From Falsiroseomonas frigidaquae (GTDB lineage: Bacteria > Pseudomonadota > Alphaproteobacteria > Acetobacterales > Acetobacteraceae), in the NCBI RefSeq assembly GCF_012163145.1, contig NZ_JAAVTX010000001.1:496001-560000 (forward strand): a stretch of 64,000 bases of DNA, given 5' to 3'. This document shows positions 35,091 to 43,541 of this stretch, in pieces (the stretch's first letter is position 1; each line of letters begins with the position of its first letter). The notes beneath the pieces are model-generated. The model saw nothing but the letters and a program-made list of their open reading frames with translations, was not told the origin of the DNA and did no database searches. The translations under genes were made by a program, and so were the position numbers.

Positions 35091-35896
35091 AGCCCGCACC
35101 CTCCCGCCGCGGCATCCTGGCCGCTGCCCCAGCCGCGCTGCTGCTGCCTGCCGCGCCCGCTTCGGTAGCCCTGCCGGTGCCGCCGGCCCCCGCGCCCATG
35201 GCGTTGCCGGAGGCGGATGGGCGACTGTTCGCGCTCCGCACCACCGCCTTCATCGCGATGGATGCCCATGAGGCCGCGCACGCCGCATGGACCGAAGCCG
35301 AGGAAGCCAGGGACCGCACCCGCCAGCCCGAGGCGCGCGCTGCCGAGGATGCCGCCTGGGGCGAGTATGAGGCGGCCCTACTCGACATGGCGGACATACC
35401 GGCGGCGGGCCTGGTGGGCCTCGCTGCCAAGATGAGCGCGACCCTCGCCTATGCGGACCCCGAGGGCGGGCAGAACTATGTGGAATTCGAGCTACTTGCC
35501 AGCGCCGCGGAGGATGCCGCGCGGCTGCTGGATGACCTGGCGCTGCCGGACCCGCCGGAGCGTCCTGCGGCCTCGCCGGATGCCGAGCTGCTGATCCTGT
35601 GGGATCGGTGGTGCGAGGTTGGGGAGCGCATGCAGGCGGCGGAGGCGCGCTTGCGCGAGCTGGCGGAGGGGGCGGGCGGGCTACCGTTCTTCGCGCCGCC
35701 TGTGCAGGCGCTGGTGGTGCAGCAAGCCGCACTGGCCGAGGAACGGCGCCAGGTGCTGGCCACCATTGCGGAACGGCCAGCCGTGACGCGCAGCGGGCGC
35801 GAGGCGAAGGCGGAAATCCTCGGCAGCTACGTCACCGGCCGAGATGATGCCGTGAGCTGCCTTGCCGCCTCGCTGGTGCGGGACGTGCTGGGTTGA
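35087..35896 (+). CDS. Hypothetical protein with Tat-like N-terminus
   Basis: A 269-residue protein whose start PAPSRRGILAAAPAALLLPAAPA mirrors the previous gene's signal-like sequence. The body is helical, with repeated Ala/Glu-rich segments and no recognised domain. The second and third hundred residues show loose similarity to the mature part of the gene at 34644 (both have a helical WxxxCxxxE segment), suggesting paralogy, but this is weak. Probably exported or periplasmic if the signal works. Confidence 0.72.
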   Translation: MKPAPSRRGILAAAPAALLLPAAPASVALPVPPAPAPMALPEADGRLFALRTTAFIAMDAHEAAHAAWTEAEEARDRTRQPEARAAEDAAWGEYEAALLDMADIPAAGLVGLAAKMSATLAYADPEGGQNYVEFELLASAAEDAARLLDDLALPDPPERPAASPDAELLILWDRWCEVGERMQAAEARLRELAEGAGGLPFFAPPVQALVVQQAALAEERRQVLATIAERPAVTRSGREAKAEILGSYVTGRDDAVSCLAASLVRDVLG

Positions 35897-36117
35897 GCGC
35901 CGGCGCCGCCGGGGCGCCGTGCGGGCCGGGTGGCGGGGTGCCGCGCCTGGCGGTGGTGGCGCGCGGCCTGGCGCCACCACCGCCAACGCGCTTGCAGCCG
36001 ACTCGGCGCGTCGGGATGATGGCGTTGGGCGCGGCTAGCTTTGGCCAGCGAAGACCCGGAACTCCGAACCGGGCCGCCGCGCCGCTTTTCATTCGGGGAC
36101 GCGCATCGGAGGCGCGA

Positions 36118-37794
36118 GTGTCAAGCGAACTGCTGGGACCTGCCCCGCCGGATGCGGGCTGGTCGCTCATGGAGGCGGCGGAGGCGCTGTTTCCAGCCGA
36201 CGCGGCTGAGGGCTGGTCACAGGACAACCCGAGGGGTTGGTTCTCCCGCCTGAGTGTGGATCTTCTGCGCGCGCTATTTGCTCGCCGCGACCTCTACCTC
36301 ACGGGTCGCAACCTGGCCCTGCCCATTGATGCTCCGCGCGTGCCAGTCGGGCGCGACCTCTACGCCGCCGGCAACCTGTTCGTGCTGAGCATCATGGATG
36401 AAACGCTGCGGATTGACCGGCCCGGCGGCGGCCGGACGAGCCTTCAGGCGGTTCGGGTTCAGGCGGTGCGCGCTGTTCGACCTCCGCCGGACTTCCCGAC
36501 TGAAGCGGCGCACGCCTTGCCCTTGGATCGGGCGCTTGTGGAACTCACGGACCCGCTGTTGGCCAAAAAGTGGCAGGACGTAAAGAAGCGGCTCGCCCGC
36601 GAAGGGCGCTGGGAATATGACCCTGATTATCCGAGGGATCGGACCCGCGACCGGCTGTCGGAATTCGACGGTCACGGTCACAGGCTGCGGGAAGAGACTT
36701 CCCTCCTCTGGAGCCAGATCAAGGACGAATTCACCGGTAGGATGGCACAAGGCTTCCTCACCACCTGGGGGCGTGACGGGTCGCCGTTCGCAGTGCCGCT
36801 TGAGATTCCGGCTTCGGCCTGGCGTGTTCTAGCCATCGCTGACGCCAAGGCGGGCACCGTCCGCGGGGCGCACGGAACGCTGTTCGACGTTCACATTGGC
36901 CCTCGGTTCGTCATGCCGCGGGTGGTGGAGCCGATGGCCGCCGCGGTGCAGAAAGAGCGTGCCGGTGCGCCCGATCTGCCGAGATCTGAGATCAACACGG
37001 CGGCAGCACCGAAGGTGCCGAACGGCGCGCCTTCGCCTGCGCCAGTATCGCCTATCCAGCCTGACGCAATCCCACCGGCTGCCGGCTGGACCTTGAGAGA
37101 GGCCGTCGCGCTTCTGTGCCCTCGGGAGTTAGCCGTTGTGGAGCGAGGCGGTGAGGAACTGAGGGTCTGGCTTCACGACCGCATGGACGGGTGGGACGGC
37201 CTTTTGCCGACGGTGCATGGCGCTGAGGAGGCGACTTGGTATGCCTGGTCTCATCTGTTCGAGGTCTTTCTTTCGGCGGTTCGGCAGAGGCCCGCGCTCA
37301 CCTTCACCGGCTATGACAGGGCGGCCCCCATAGAAGCCCCACCTACCAAGGTTCCGCGCGAGCGCCTGGATGACCCGACGCTCAGCGTCCGGTTGACCGG
37401 TTCGGAGGATGATATCGGGCAGTCCATCGTCTTCGGACGGGTCACCATCGAATTCGGCCAATCCAAAACTACGTTGACTGGCGTCCGCATCGTAGACGCC
37501 GGATCGGTGCGGCATGACGGGCTGGAGCCGCCTCCTCAGCCGGCACCGAAGCCGCGAGGCGCGGTGCCTGGCGAGCATCCTGCAAACGATAGGCGAAGAA
37601 GGCTGTCGATGGTTCGTGCCGCGATGACGCTGGTGGAGGCAGGCAATCATAGCGTGCGAGCTGCGCTGCTGGCGGTGGTGAAGGTACCGCCCACCCGGAA
37701 GCCTGATGATGTGATCCGGCCGTACCGCGAGGATATGAGGCGCAATCACAAAGCTTGGTACGACAGGTACGGCCAGGGGAAAGGCGATATGTGA
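36118..37794 (+). CDS. Hypothetical protein with internal duplication
   Basis: A 558-residue protein from GTG 36118 (GGAGG five bases upstream). An N-terminal module starting APPDAGWSLMEAAEALFP and a module starting near residue 320 with PPAAGWTLREAVALLCP both run through LPIDAPR / PIEAPPTKVPRERL and end in a strand-rich stretch with TSLQAVRV / TTLTGVRIVDAG, so the protein looks like two copies of a roughly 110-160 residue unit separated by a charged and a proline-rich region. No signal peptide. The C-terminal 60 residues are basic. I recognise no family; it is the largest unexplained gene of the element. Confidence 0.8.
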   Translation: MSSELLGPAPPDAGWSLMEAAEALFPADAAEGWSQDNPRGWFSRLSVDLLRALFARRDLYLTGRNLALPIDAPRVPVGRDLYAAGNLFVLSIMDETLRIDRPGGGRTSLQAVRVQAVRAVRPPPDFPTEAAHALPLDRALVELTDPLLAKKWQDVKKRLAREGRWEYDPDYPRDRTRDRLSEFDGHGHRLREETSLLWSQIKDEFTGRMAQGFLTTWGRDGSPFAVPLEIPASAWRVLAIADAKAGTVRGAHGTLFDVHIGPRFVMPRVVEPMAAAVQKERAGAPDLPRSEINTAAAPKVPNGAPSPAPVSPIQPDAIPPAAGWTLREAVALLCPRELAVVERGGEELRVWLHDRMDGWDGLLPTVHGAEEATWYAWSHLFEVFLSAVRQRPALTFTGYDRAAPIEAPPTKVPRERLDDPTLSVRLTGSEDDIGQSIVFGRVTIEFGQSKTTLTGVRIVDAGSVRHDGLEPPPQPAPKPRGAVPGEHPANDRRRRLSMVRAAMTLVEAGNHSVRAALLAVVKVPPTRKPDDVIRPYREDMRRNHKAWYDRYGQGKGDM

Positions 37795-37826
37795 TCGGAT
37801 CGGATTTCCGCGTGGTCCGATCACAT
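37789..37826. terminator. Hairpin with 11-bp perfect arms
   Basis: ATGTGATCGGA at 37789-37799 and TCCGATCACAT at 37816-37826 are perfect inverted copies around a 16-base loop. The left arm spans the stop of the preceding gene. It could end that transcript or act as an operator for the excisionase-replication operon that follows; no T-run is present. Confidence 0.55.
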
Positions 37827-37910
37827 CACAGATTGGCGGCGCCGGTTAGGCGATCCCTGGCGTCACCGGCCGCGATTGGGCGCCCGGCGATCCGTAGGGA
37901 ATGCCTGACA

Positions 37911-38210
37911 ATGCGACGCCTTCACCTTCTCACCACCGCCGCCTTCGCGCCGCCTGATGGCCGCGGCAGCCCGCGCAGCGGCCCCGACCCCGACAGCCTG
38001 CTGAGCGAGGCCCAGACGTGCGAGCTGACCGGCCTCGCGCCGCGCACCCTACAGCGCAAGCGGCTTGATGGCACCGGCCCCCGCTTCGCGAAACTCGGCC
38101 GGATCGTGCGGTATCGTCGCGCCGATGTGGCCGCCTGGATTGCGGCGAACACCCACGCCTCCACCAGCGCCGTCACCGTGGCTGCACAGGCTGCCGGGAG
38201 TGCCGCGTGA
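37911..38210 (+). CDS. AlpA/excisionase-type MerR-like HTH protein
   Basis: A 99-residue protein. LLSEAQTCELTGLAPRTLQRKRLDGTGPRFAKLGRIVRYRRADVAAWI is the winged HTH_17 domain of phage excisionases and AlpA-like regulators. It should bind att DNA to direct excision or activate transcription of the integrase. It leads a tightly packed operon with overlaps at every junction down to the helicase gene. ATG 37911 chosen from the domain boundary. Confidence 0.88.
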   Translation: MRRLHLLTTAAFAPPDGRGSPRSGPDPDSLLSEAQTCELTGLAPRTLQRKRLDGTGPRFAKLGRIVRYRRADVAAWIAANTHASTSAVTVAAQAAGSAA

Positions 38211-38707
38211 TGGATGCCCCGATCTTCCGCGAGGATACAGGCAACGGTGTTCCCTCGCTCCCTGTCCGCAGCTTGGCGGCCGTGCTGGCGACCTTGGCGG
38301 GGCTGGTGCGGCGCGACCTTGCCACCGGCCCCAATGGCCACTGTGACGAAATTCTGATCCAGAATCCGCCTGCCGCGATACCCGGCGCACTGGCATCGCT
38401 GGCGCTGCTGTCGGACGCGCTCAACACGCAGCTCGACATTGCGGATGATTGCCTGATCAGCGGCAAACGGCCGGCGGCGACGCGGTACCATGATCCGCTG
38501 CCGGAAAGCCGGGTGATCGTGCAGCACATCGCGCGCGCCTTCCGGCACCTGTTGGACGAGGCGTGCCAATGGTGCGAGGCGGCCTATGGGGACGCCGATG
38601 CACTGGACACGGCAGCGCGGATGGTCGCGCTTGGCACTGCCCTGGCCACGCATTGCGATGGCGTCACCACCGTCCGTGCGGTGGAGCAAGGGGCGACTGC
38701 CGCATGA
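38207..38707 (+). CDS. Hypothetical protein in the replication operon
   Basis: A 166-residue helical protein (LAAVLATLAGLVRRDLATGP, ALASLALLSDALNTQLDIADD, VQHIARAFRHLLDEACQWCEAA). It starts with GTG 38207 or ATG 38210, overlapping the excisionase stop, and itself overlaps the next gene. No family recognised. Position suggests a replication or copy-control accessory. Confidence 0.75.
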   Translation: MMDAPIFREDTGNGVPSLPVRSLAAVLATLAGLVRRDLATGPNGHCDEILIQNPPAAIPGALASLALLSDALNTQLDIADDCLISGKRPAATRYHDPLPESRVIVQHIARAFRHLLDEACQWCEAAYGDADALDTAARMVALGTALATHCDGVTTVRAVEQGATAA

Positions 38708-38946
38708 CCAGATCACCGGGGCCGGACCACCGCCTAAGCGACGCCGAGGCGGTCGCGGTCTATGCGGGTGCGCCGCGCCCGGTCATCGTCGAAACCGTCG
38801 CGGCGGCCCTGGCGCTGGCCCGGGAGGAGGGCGGCGCCGAGGCCGAGGGGCCGGCGGCGCGGCACGCGCTGATCCTCGCCGCCGCCGGGCTGTATTTGCT
38901 GCTGTGGGCGCCGCGGCCGGTGCCGCCAGGGGACCAGGCCACATGA
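38704..38946 (+). CDS. Small hypothetical protein in the replication operon
   Basis: An 80-residue protein, ATGA-coupled to genes on both sides. An Ala-rich helical middle (VETVAAALALAREEGG) precedes a hydrophobic stretch (ALILAAAGLYLLLWAP) that could be a membrane helix near the C-terminus. No family recognised. Confidence 0.65.
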   Translation: MTRSPGPDHRLSDAEAVAVYAGAPRPVIVETVAAALALAREEGGAEAEGPAARHALILAAAGLYLLLWAPRPVPPGDQAT

Positions 38947-39995
38947 CGCGGGGCCTGGATGCCCGCACGCTGGCCGGGCTTCTGGCGCAGCGCGTGCCGG
39001 AGCTGGTGGCGGAGCTGCTGCCGCATGGGCGGCGGGACGGCCCGGAATGGCGCTGCGGCAGCATCAGCGGCGAACAGGGAGAATCCCTGGGCGTGCGGCT
39101 GTCCGGCGGCCGGGCCGGGGTGTGGAGTGACTTCGCCAGCGGCGAGGCCGGTGATGCGCTGGATTTGGTCGCGGCGGTCAACTTCGGTGGGGATCGGCGC
39201 GCGGCGATGGGCTGGGCGCGCCGCTGGCTCGGCCTGGGTGATGACGCCACCACCGCGGAGCCGGTGCGGCGCGCGCATGCGCCTGCGGCCTCGGCCGATG
39301 GCATGGATGCGGAGGCCGTGGCGAAGCGCCGCAAGGCGCTGGCGCTGTTCGCCGCGGCGCGGGAGCCGATCACCGGCACGCCGGCCGCGCACTACCTTGC
39401 GGCGCGCGGCATCCACCTGGCCGAGCTGGGGCGCGTGCCGCGTGCCCTGCGGTTCCATGCCGCGTGCTGGTGCGGCGAGGCGGGCGGCCCGCTGCCGGCG
39501 ATGCTCGCCGCCATCACCGGCCCGGATGGCGCGCACCTGGCCACCCACCGGACATGGATCGCACAGGATGCAGATGGTGTCTGGCGGAAGGCGAAGTTGA
39601 AGGATGCGAAGCGCACGCTCGGCAGCTATGCGGGCGGGACCATCCGCCTGTGGCGCGGCGCCACTGCCACGCCGCTGGCGCAGGCGGCGCCGGGTGCATC
39701 GGTGGCGCTGGCCGAGGGGATCGAAACCGCGCTGTCCGTGGCGCTGGCCTGCCCGGAGCTGCGCGTCCTATGCGCCGTGAGCCTCGGCAACCTGGCGCGC
39801 GTGGCGCTGCCTGCCAACGTCGCCATCGTGATCCTCGCGGCTGACAATGACGGGGACAATCCCAGCGCGGCGAAGGCGCTGGCGCGCGCCGTCGAACGCT
39901 TCACGGCGGAGGGGCGCGAGGTTCGCATTGCCCGGCCACCGGAGGGCATGAAGGACTTCAATGACGTGTTGACCGCACCGGAGCCGGGCGCATGA
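38943..39995 (+). CDS. Toprim-domain primase-like protein
   Basis: A 350-residue protein. Its N-terminal third resembles a primase-type zinc-binding region without the usual Cys set (WRCGSISGEQGESLGVRLSGGRAGVWSDFASGEAGDALDLV is the conserved DUF7146-like lead), and the C-terminal part is a Toprim domain: LAEGIETALS supplies the Glu near residue 256 and ILAADNDGD the Asp pair near 299, which bind Mg2+. It should make primers for element replication. It directly precedes and overlaps the DUF927 helicase gene, the usual pairing in alphaproteobacterial elements. Confidence 0.9.
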   Translation: MTRGLDARTLAGLLAQRVPELVAELLPHGRRDGPEWRCGSISGEQGESLGVRLSGGRAGVWSDFASGEAGDALDLVAAVNFGGDRRAAMGWARRWLGLGDDATTAEPVRRAHAPAASADGMDAEAVAKRRKALALFAAAREPITGTPAAHYLAARGIHLAELGRVPRALRFHAACWCGEAGGPLPAMLAAITGPDGAHLATHRTWIAQDADGVWRKAKLKDAKRTLGSYAGGTIRLWRGATATPLAQAAPGASVALAEGIETALSVALACPELRVLCAVSLGNLARVALPANVAIVILAADNDGDNPSAAKALARAVERFTAEGREVRIARPPEGMKDFNDVLTAPEPGA

Positions 39996-41896
39996 GCGAC
40001 GATCCGCGCAAGAACACGGCGCGTCGTGCGATCTTGGGTGCGACGCCGCCACCACCGCCAGGTGGTCCCTGGGAAGGGACGGAGGTTGTCGGCTTCGACA
40101 TGAAGACCGATGGCCTGTGGCGCCTGCCGCCGGACAAGACGAAGGCCGCCATGTGGGTGTGTGGGCGCTTCGATATCCTGGCCCGCACGCGGGATGCCGA
40201 TGGCGAGGCGCATGGGCTGCTGCTGCGCTGGTGGGATGATGACCGCGTGCAGCACGAATGGATCATGCCGGCGGCGCTGCTGGTCGGTGAAGCGGCGGAG
40301 CTGCGCGCGCGCCTGGCCTCGGGTGGCTTGAAGCTGTCGCCATCGCAGGGCGCGCGCCAGGCGCTGCTGGAATTCCTCACCCACCAGCGCCCGAAAGATC
40401 GTGTTCGCACCGTGCCGCGCGTCGGCTGGTTTCACGGCCGCGACGGTGGCGCCGCCTTCGTGCTGCCGGGCCAGGTGTTCGGCGCCGTCAACGGGGAGCG
40501 GGTGTTGCTCGACCTGCCGGAGCGGCCTCCCGCGGTCTATCGCCAGGCTGGCACCTTGAAGGACTGGCGGGCGCTGGTGGCGGCGCGCTGCGCTGGCAAT
40601 TCGCGCGTGGTGCTGGCTGCCTCGCTGGCCTTCGCGGGGGCGCTGCTGACGCCGCTGAATGAGGAAGGCGGTGGGTTGCAGCTTCGCGGCGGATCGCGCC
40701 TCGGCAAATCCACCGCGCTCAAGGTCGCGGCCAGCGTGTGGGGGCCGCCGGAGGGGGCGGAGTCCTTCAAGCGGAGCTGGCGCGCGACGGGGAACGGAAT
40801 CGAGGGGCTGGCGGCGCAGCACAATGACGGGCTGCTGCCGCTGGATGAGCTGGGCGAGATGGACCCGCGCGAGGCCGGTGCCACCGCCTACATGCTGGGC
40901 AACGGCACGGGCAAGGCGCGCGCGCATCGCACCGGCACCACCCGGCCGGTCGCAAGCTGGCGGCTGCTGTTCCTGTCCACCGGAGAGGAATCACTGGCGG
41001 ATATCCTGGCGCGGGCCGGGCACACCATCCGGGCCGGGCAGGAAGTGCGATTCATCGACCTGCCGGCGGATGCCGGGCGGGGCCTGGGGATCTTCGAGAC
41101 CATCCATGAGGCGGCCGAGCATGGCGCGGCGAGTGCGGGGGAATTCGCGGAGCGGCTGACCGGCGCGGCGATGGCGCAGCACGGCACGGCGGGACCGGCC
41201 TTCCTGACCTGGTTGACGAGCCGGCTTGCGAAGGACCCGGCATGGCCTGGCCGCGACCTGGCGGCGCGGGTGCGGGACTTCCTTGAGGATGCGATGCCGG
41301 ACGGCGCCAGCGGGCAGGTTCGCACCGTCTGCCGTCGCTTCGCGCTGGTGGCGCTGGCTGGCGAACTGGCGACGGAAGCCGACATCACCGGATGGCCCTC
41401 CGGCACCGCGACCGAGGCGGCGCGATCCTGTTTCGAGGCATGGTGCGCCTCGCGCGGATCGGTGGAGGCGCGGGAAGATTTGGCCGCGGTGGAACAGGTG
41501 CGGGCCTGCCTGGCGCAGCACGGGCAAGCGCGCTTCGAAATGTGGAAGGACCGGGCGCAGCCGGACATGCCGGAGGCCGAGGCGGCGGCGGCGGATGCGC
41601 CACCGGAGGCGCGGGCGGTGCCGAATCGCATGGGCTTCCGCCGATGGGAACGCGACGCGGCGGCGGAGGGGGGCGGGCGCTGGGTGTTCTTCTTCCTGCC
41701 GGCGGGCTGGCGCGAGGCGACCAAGGGTCTGGACCCGGTGGAGGCGGCGAAGGTGCTGGCGGCGCGCGGCTTCCTGCGGGCAGGCAAGGGCCATCCGAGC
41801 CGCACGGTGAAGATTCCCGGCTACCCGGCGGGGGCCAAGGTCTATCAGGTGTGCGGGAGCATCCTCGGCGGGGATGCCGGCGAGGCGCCGGAGTAG
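39992..41896 (+). CDS. DUF927 helicase-like replication protein
   Basis: A 634-residue protein. Residues about 30-300 match DUF927: LLLRWWDDDRVQHEWIMPAALL, PRVGWFHGR, then Walker A GGSRLGKST near residue 232 and Walker B PLDELGEMD near residue 283, with YMLGNGTGKARA, LLFLSTGE and RFIDLPADAG following. This ATPase is thought to act as the replicative helicase or initiator of integrative elements, with the Toprim protein as primase; together they replace the single alpha protein of phage P4. Residues 470-634 are a less conserved basic region that could bind origin DNA. Confidence 0.9.
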   Translation: MSDDPRKNTARRAILGATPPPPPGGPWEGTEVVGFDMKTDGLWRLPPDKTKAAMWVCGRFDILARTRDADGEAHGLLLRWWDDDRVQHEWIMPAALLVGEAAELRARLASGGLKLSPSQGARQALLEFLTHQRPKDRVRTVPRVGWFHGRDGGAAFVLPGQVFGAVNGERVLLDLPERPPAVYRQAGTLKDWRALVAARCAGNSRVVLAASLAFAGALLTPLNEEGGGLQLRGGSRLGKSTALKVAASVWGPPEGAESFKRSWRATGNGIEGLAAQHNDGLLPLDELGEMDPREAGATAYMLGNGTGKARAHRTGTTRPVASWRLLFLSTGEESLADILARAGHTIRAGQEVRFIDLPADAGRGLGIFETIHEAAEHGAASAGEFAERLTGAAMAQHGTAGPAFLTWLTSRLAKDPAWPGRDLAARVRDFLEDAMPDGASGQVRTVCRRFALVALAGELATEADITGWPSGTATEAARSCFEAWCASRGSVEAREDLAAVEQVRACLAQHGQARFEMWKDRAQPDMPEAEAAAADAPPEARAVPNRMGFRRWERDAAAEGGGRWVFFFLPAGWREATKGLDPVEAAKVLAARGFLRAGKGHPSRTVKIPGYPAGAKVYQVCGSILGGDAGEAPE

Positions 41897-42720
41897 GCTG
41901 CGGGCGCGCCCTCCCCCGGCTTCGGCCGGTGCGGGGGATGCGGCGCCGCATGGTCCATGCTTTGACCGGTGACCGGCGCGGCGCGGGTCTTCCGCACATA
42001 GGGCTTGCCTATCGGGGGCGGGCTGGCCTAGCGTTTTTGGGCGCGCGACGGGCTGAAAAGCTCACGGAAAAACAGGAAAGCGGTCCTAGATTGTCTCACG
42101 GATCGGGATTGGGTCTCAAAACCGAAAATCGGCACATTCGGACGTGATATCAAGGGCTTAGACGTTTTCTTTCCATAATGCCTATTATGCGGCAATGGCT
42201 CGGTCTCTTTCGCGAGTCTTGTCCAAATAGGCGAGACGCCGCGAAACGAGGGTAAGGGGCCGCCGCGCGGGGCCGAGGCCCAGCCGCTGAACCGTCACCC
42301 GCACCGCCTGGCGCAGGGCCGAGGCACGGCCGTAGGCGACCACCATCCGCACAGGCCGAGGCGCGCTATCGGCCAACGCTATCCGCTTCGCCGCAGCCGG
42401 GCCAGAGGCTATAGGCGCAGCGCAGCGTGCCGCGACACGGTGATATTCTCCCTGCCGTAGGACCGCCCTCGGGCGGGCTCGCCATGCGGGGTTCGCGGGA
42501 GGCCCCGCCGGCACGCTGCACCAGAAGGCCCGGTGACCCTGCCGGCGTGCGAGCATCATCAGCACCACCTGGCGCAGCACCGCCGGCAGGCCGAGGGCCG
42601 GGCCGCAGGGCCACCACCAGCACCACCTGGCGCAGCACCGCCGGCAGGCCGAGGGCCGGGCCGCAGGGCCACCACCAGCACCACCTGGCGCAGCGCCGAC
42701 GGCAGGGTGAGGTCGGCAAA
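41897..42720. other. Non-coding right arm of the element, part 1
   Basis: No supported gene. It holds a stable CCGGC-TTCG-GCCGG hairpin flanked by C5/G5 runs at about 41911-41937 (likely terminator of the replication operon), an AT-richer patch at 42050-42190, degenerate copies of the 58-bp repeat near 42296-42350, and the right repeat array. Confidence 0.55.
42560..42715 (-). repeat. 58-bp repeat array, right (inverted relative to the left array)
   Basis: CAGCACCACCTGGCGCAGC recurs at 42560, 42618 and 42676, exactly 58 bases apart; the third unit decays after about 40 bases. Its reverse complement matches the unit at 32445-33068 in length and most positions. A more diverged copy with a roughly 10-base deletion begins near 42299. 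Confidence 0.9.
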
Positions 42721-42721
42721 A

Positions 42722-42819
42722 GGTGACATGGTGACAGCGGCCCAAAGCCCAGGTGACATGGACTTTGGCGAATTTATCCGTTCTGTATCAATGAGATATG
42801 ACGAAGGTGACACAGTGAC
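42722..42819 (+). repeat. Iteron cluster, right (GGTGACA)
   Basis: (G/A)GTGACA(T/G/C) begins at 42722, 42730, 42752, 42796, 42804 and 42812; within each group units are exactly 8 bases apart. Between the groups is an AT-rich stretch (42770-42792). Direct iterons beside an AT-rich segment look like a replication origin. The same motif occurs in inverse orientation at 30404-30512. Confidence 0.8.
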
Positions 42820-43033
42820 ACGGTGACACGGCTTTTTGCAGGGGAGCCGGGCGCGCGGTGCTTTGGAGACGGCACGCGGCGGCCCCATTCCGCGCAGGGC
42901 GCCCTACGGCCGGGCTTGGCGTGCTGCATGCCGGGGGAGGAAGGGTGCGGACAGGTGCGGTGCCGGAAGCGGGCGGGTGGTGCCGGCGAGGGTGTGGCAG
43001 GTGATGCGGCGCGGCATGTTCAGATGCTCGGTG

Positions 43034-43130
43034 CCGGCGCGGGTGGGTCCCTCCGGAGAGCCCGCTAATACGGTGAGGACGCCCGCGCCTCCCCGGTTGT
43101 TGGCCGTGACGCGATTGGCGCAACCGGTGA
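43034..43130. repeat. Related segment B (pair with 31914-32010)
   Basis: Begins GGGTCCCTCCGG and aligns with segment A over about 95 bases in the same orientation. Here the minus-strand phase is open and reads TGCANRVTANNRGGAGVLTV followed by LAGSPEGP. Substitutions relative to segment A partly preserve the peptide, hinting at former coding. Confidence 0.55.
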
Positions 43131-43521
43131 CGGTGTGCAACCGCGCAATCGTGGAAGGTTGTTCTACGTCGCGGGCCAGCCCCGATGGGGAGGGGGGAGT
43201 CAAATCCCTGACGCCGAAGGACGTCCAACCACACTGGGTCTCACCCGGAGGTTTTTTTCCGAAGGCCGGAAGATGCAGCGGGGACCTCGGCCGAGCATTT
43301 CCGCCGGAAAGATTCCGGCGGGAATGGCAGGGCCGGGCCAGGAATCCGCGGGTCCTCCCCAGCCTTTCCGCCTGCCACGGGTAATTCGGACCCCGGCGGC
43401 GGGCTCGGGTTATAAGCAAAAACAAAGGCTTCTGTTGTTGTAGCTGTTGCGGTCGGCGGCGGCTGGCTGGCTTGGGTTGCTGTCTGGCGTAGCTTCGGCC
43501 TGGCCGCGATCATCCGCGCCA

Positions 43522-43541
43522 TGAGTCCGCAAAGAGTCCGC
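43522..43541 (+). other. Candidate integrase/excisionase arm site (right)
   Basis: Identical 20 bases to 30316-30335, same orientation, 57 bases from the att core. In the circular element the two copies flank attP. Confidence 0.5.

Noticed and set aside
41392-42147. Plus-strand frame overlapping the end of the helicase gene
   Set aside because: Mostly out-of-frame Gly/Arg-rich translation of the helicase gene; the extension past 41896 has no protein-like features.
42185-42745. Minus-strand frame across the right repeat array
   Set aside because: Composed largely of rotated repeat translation.
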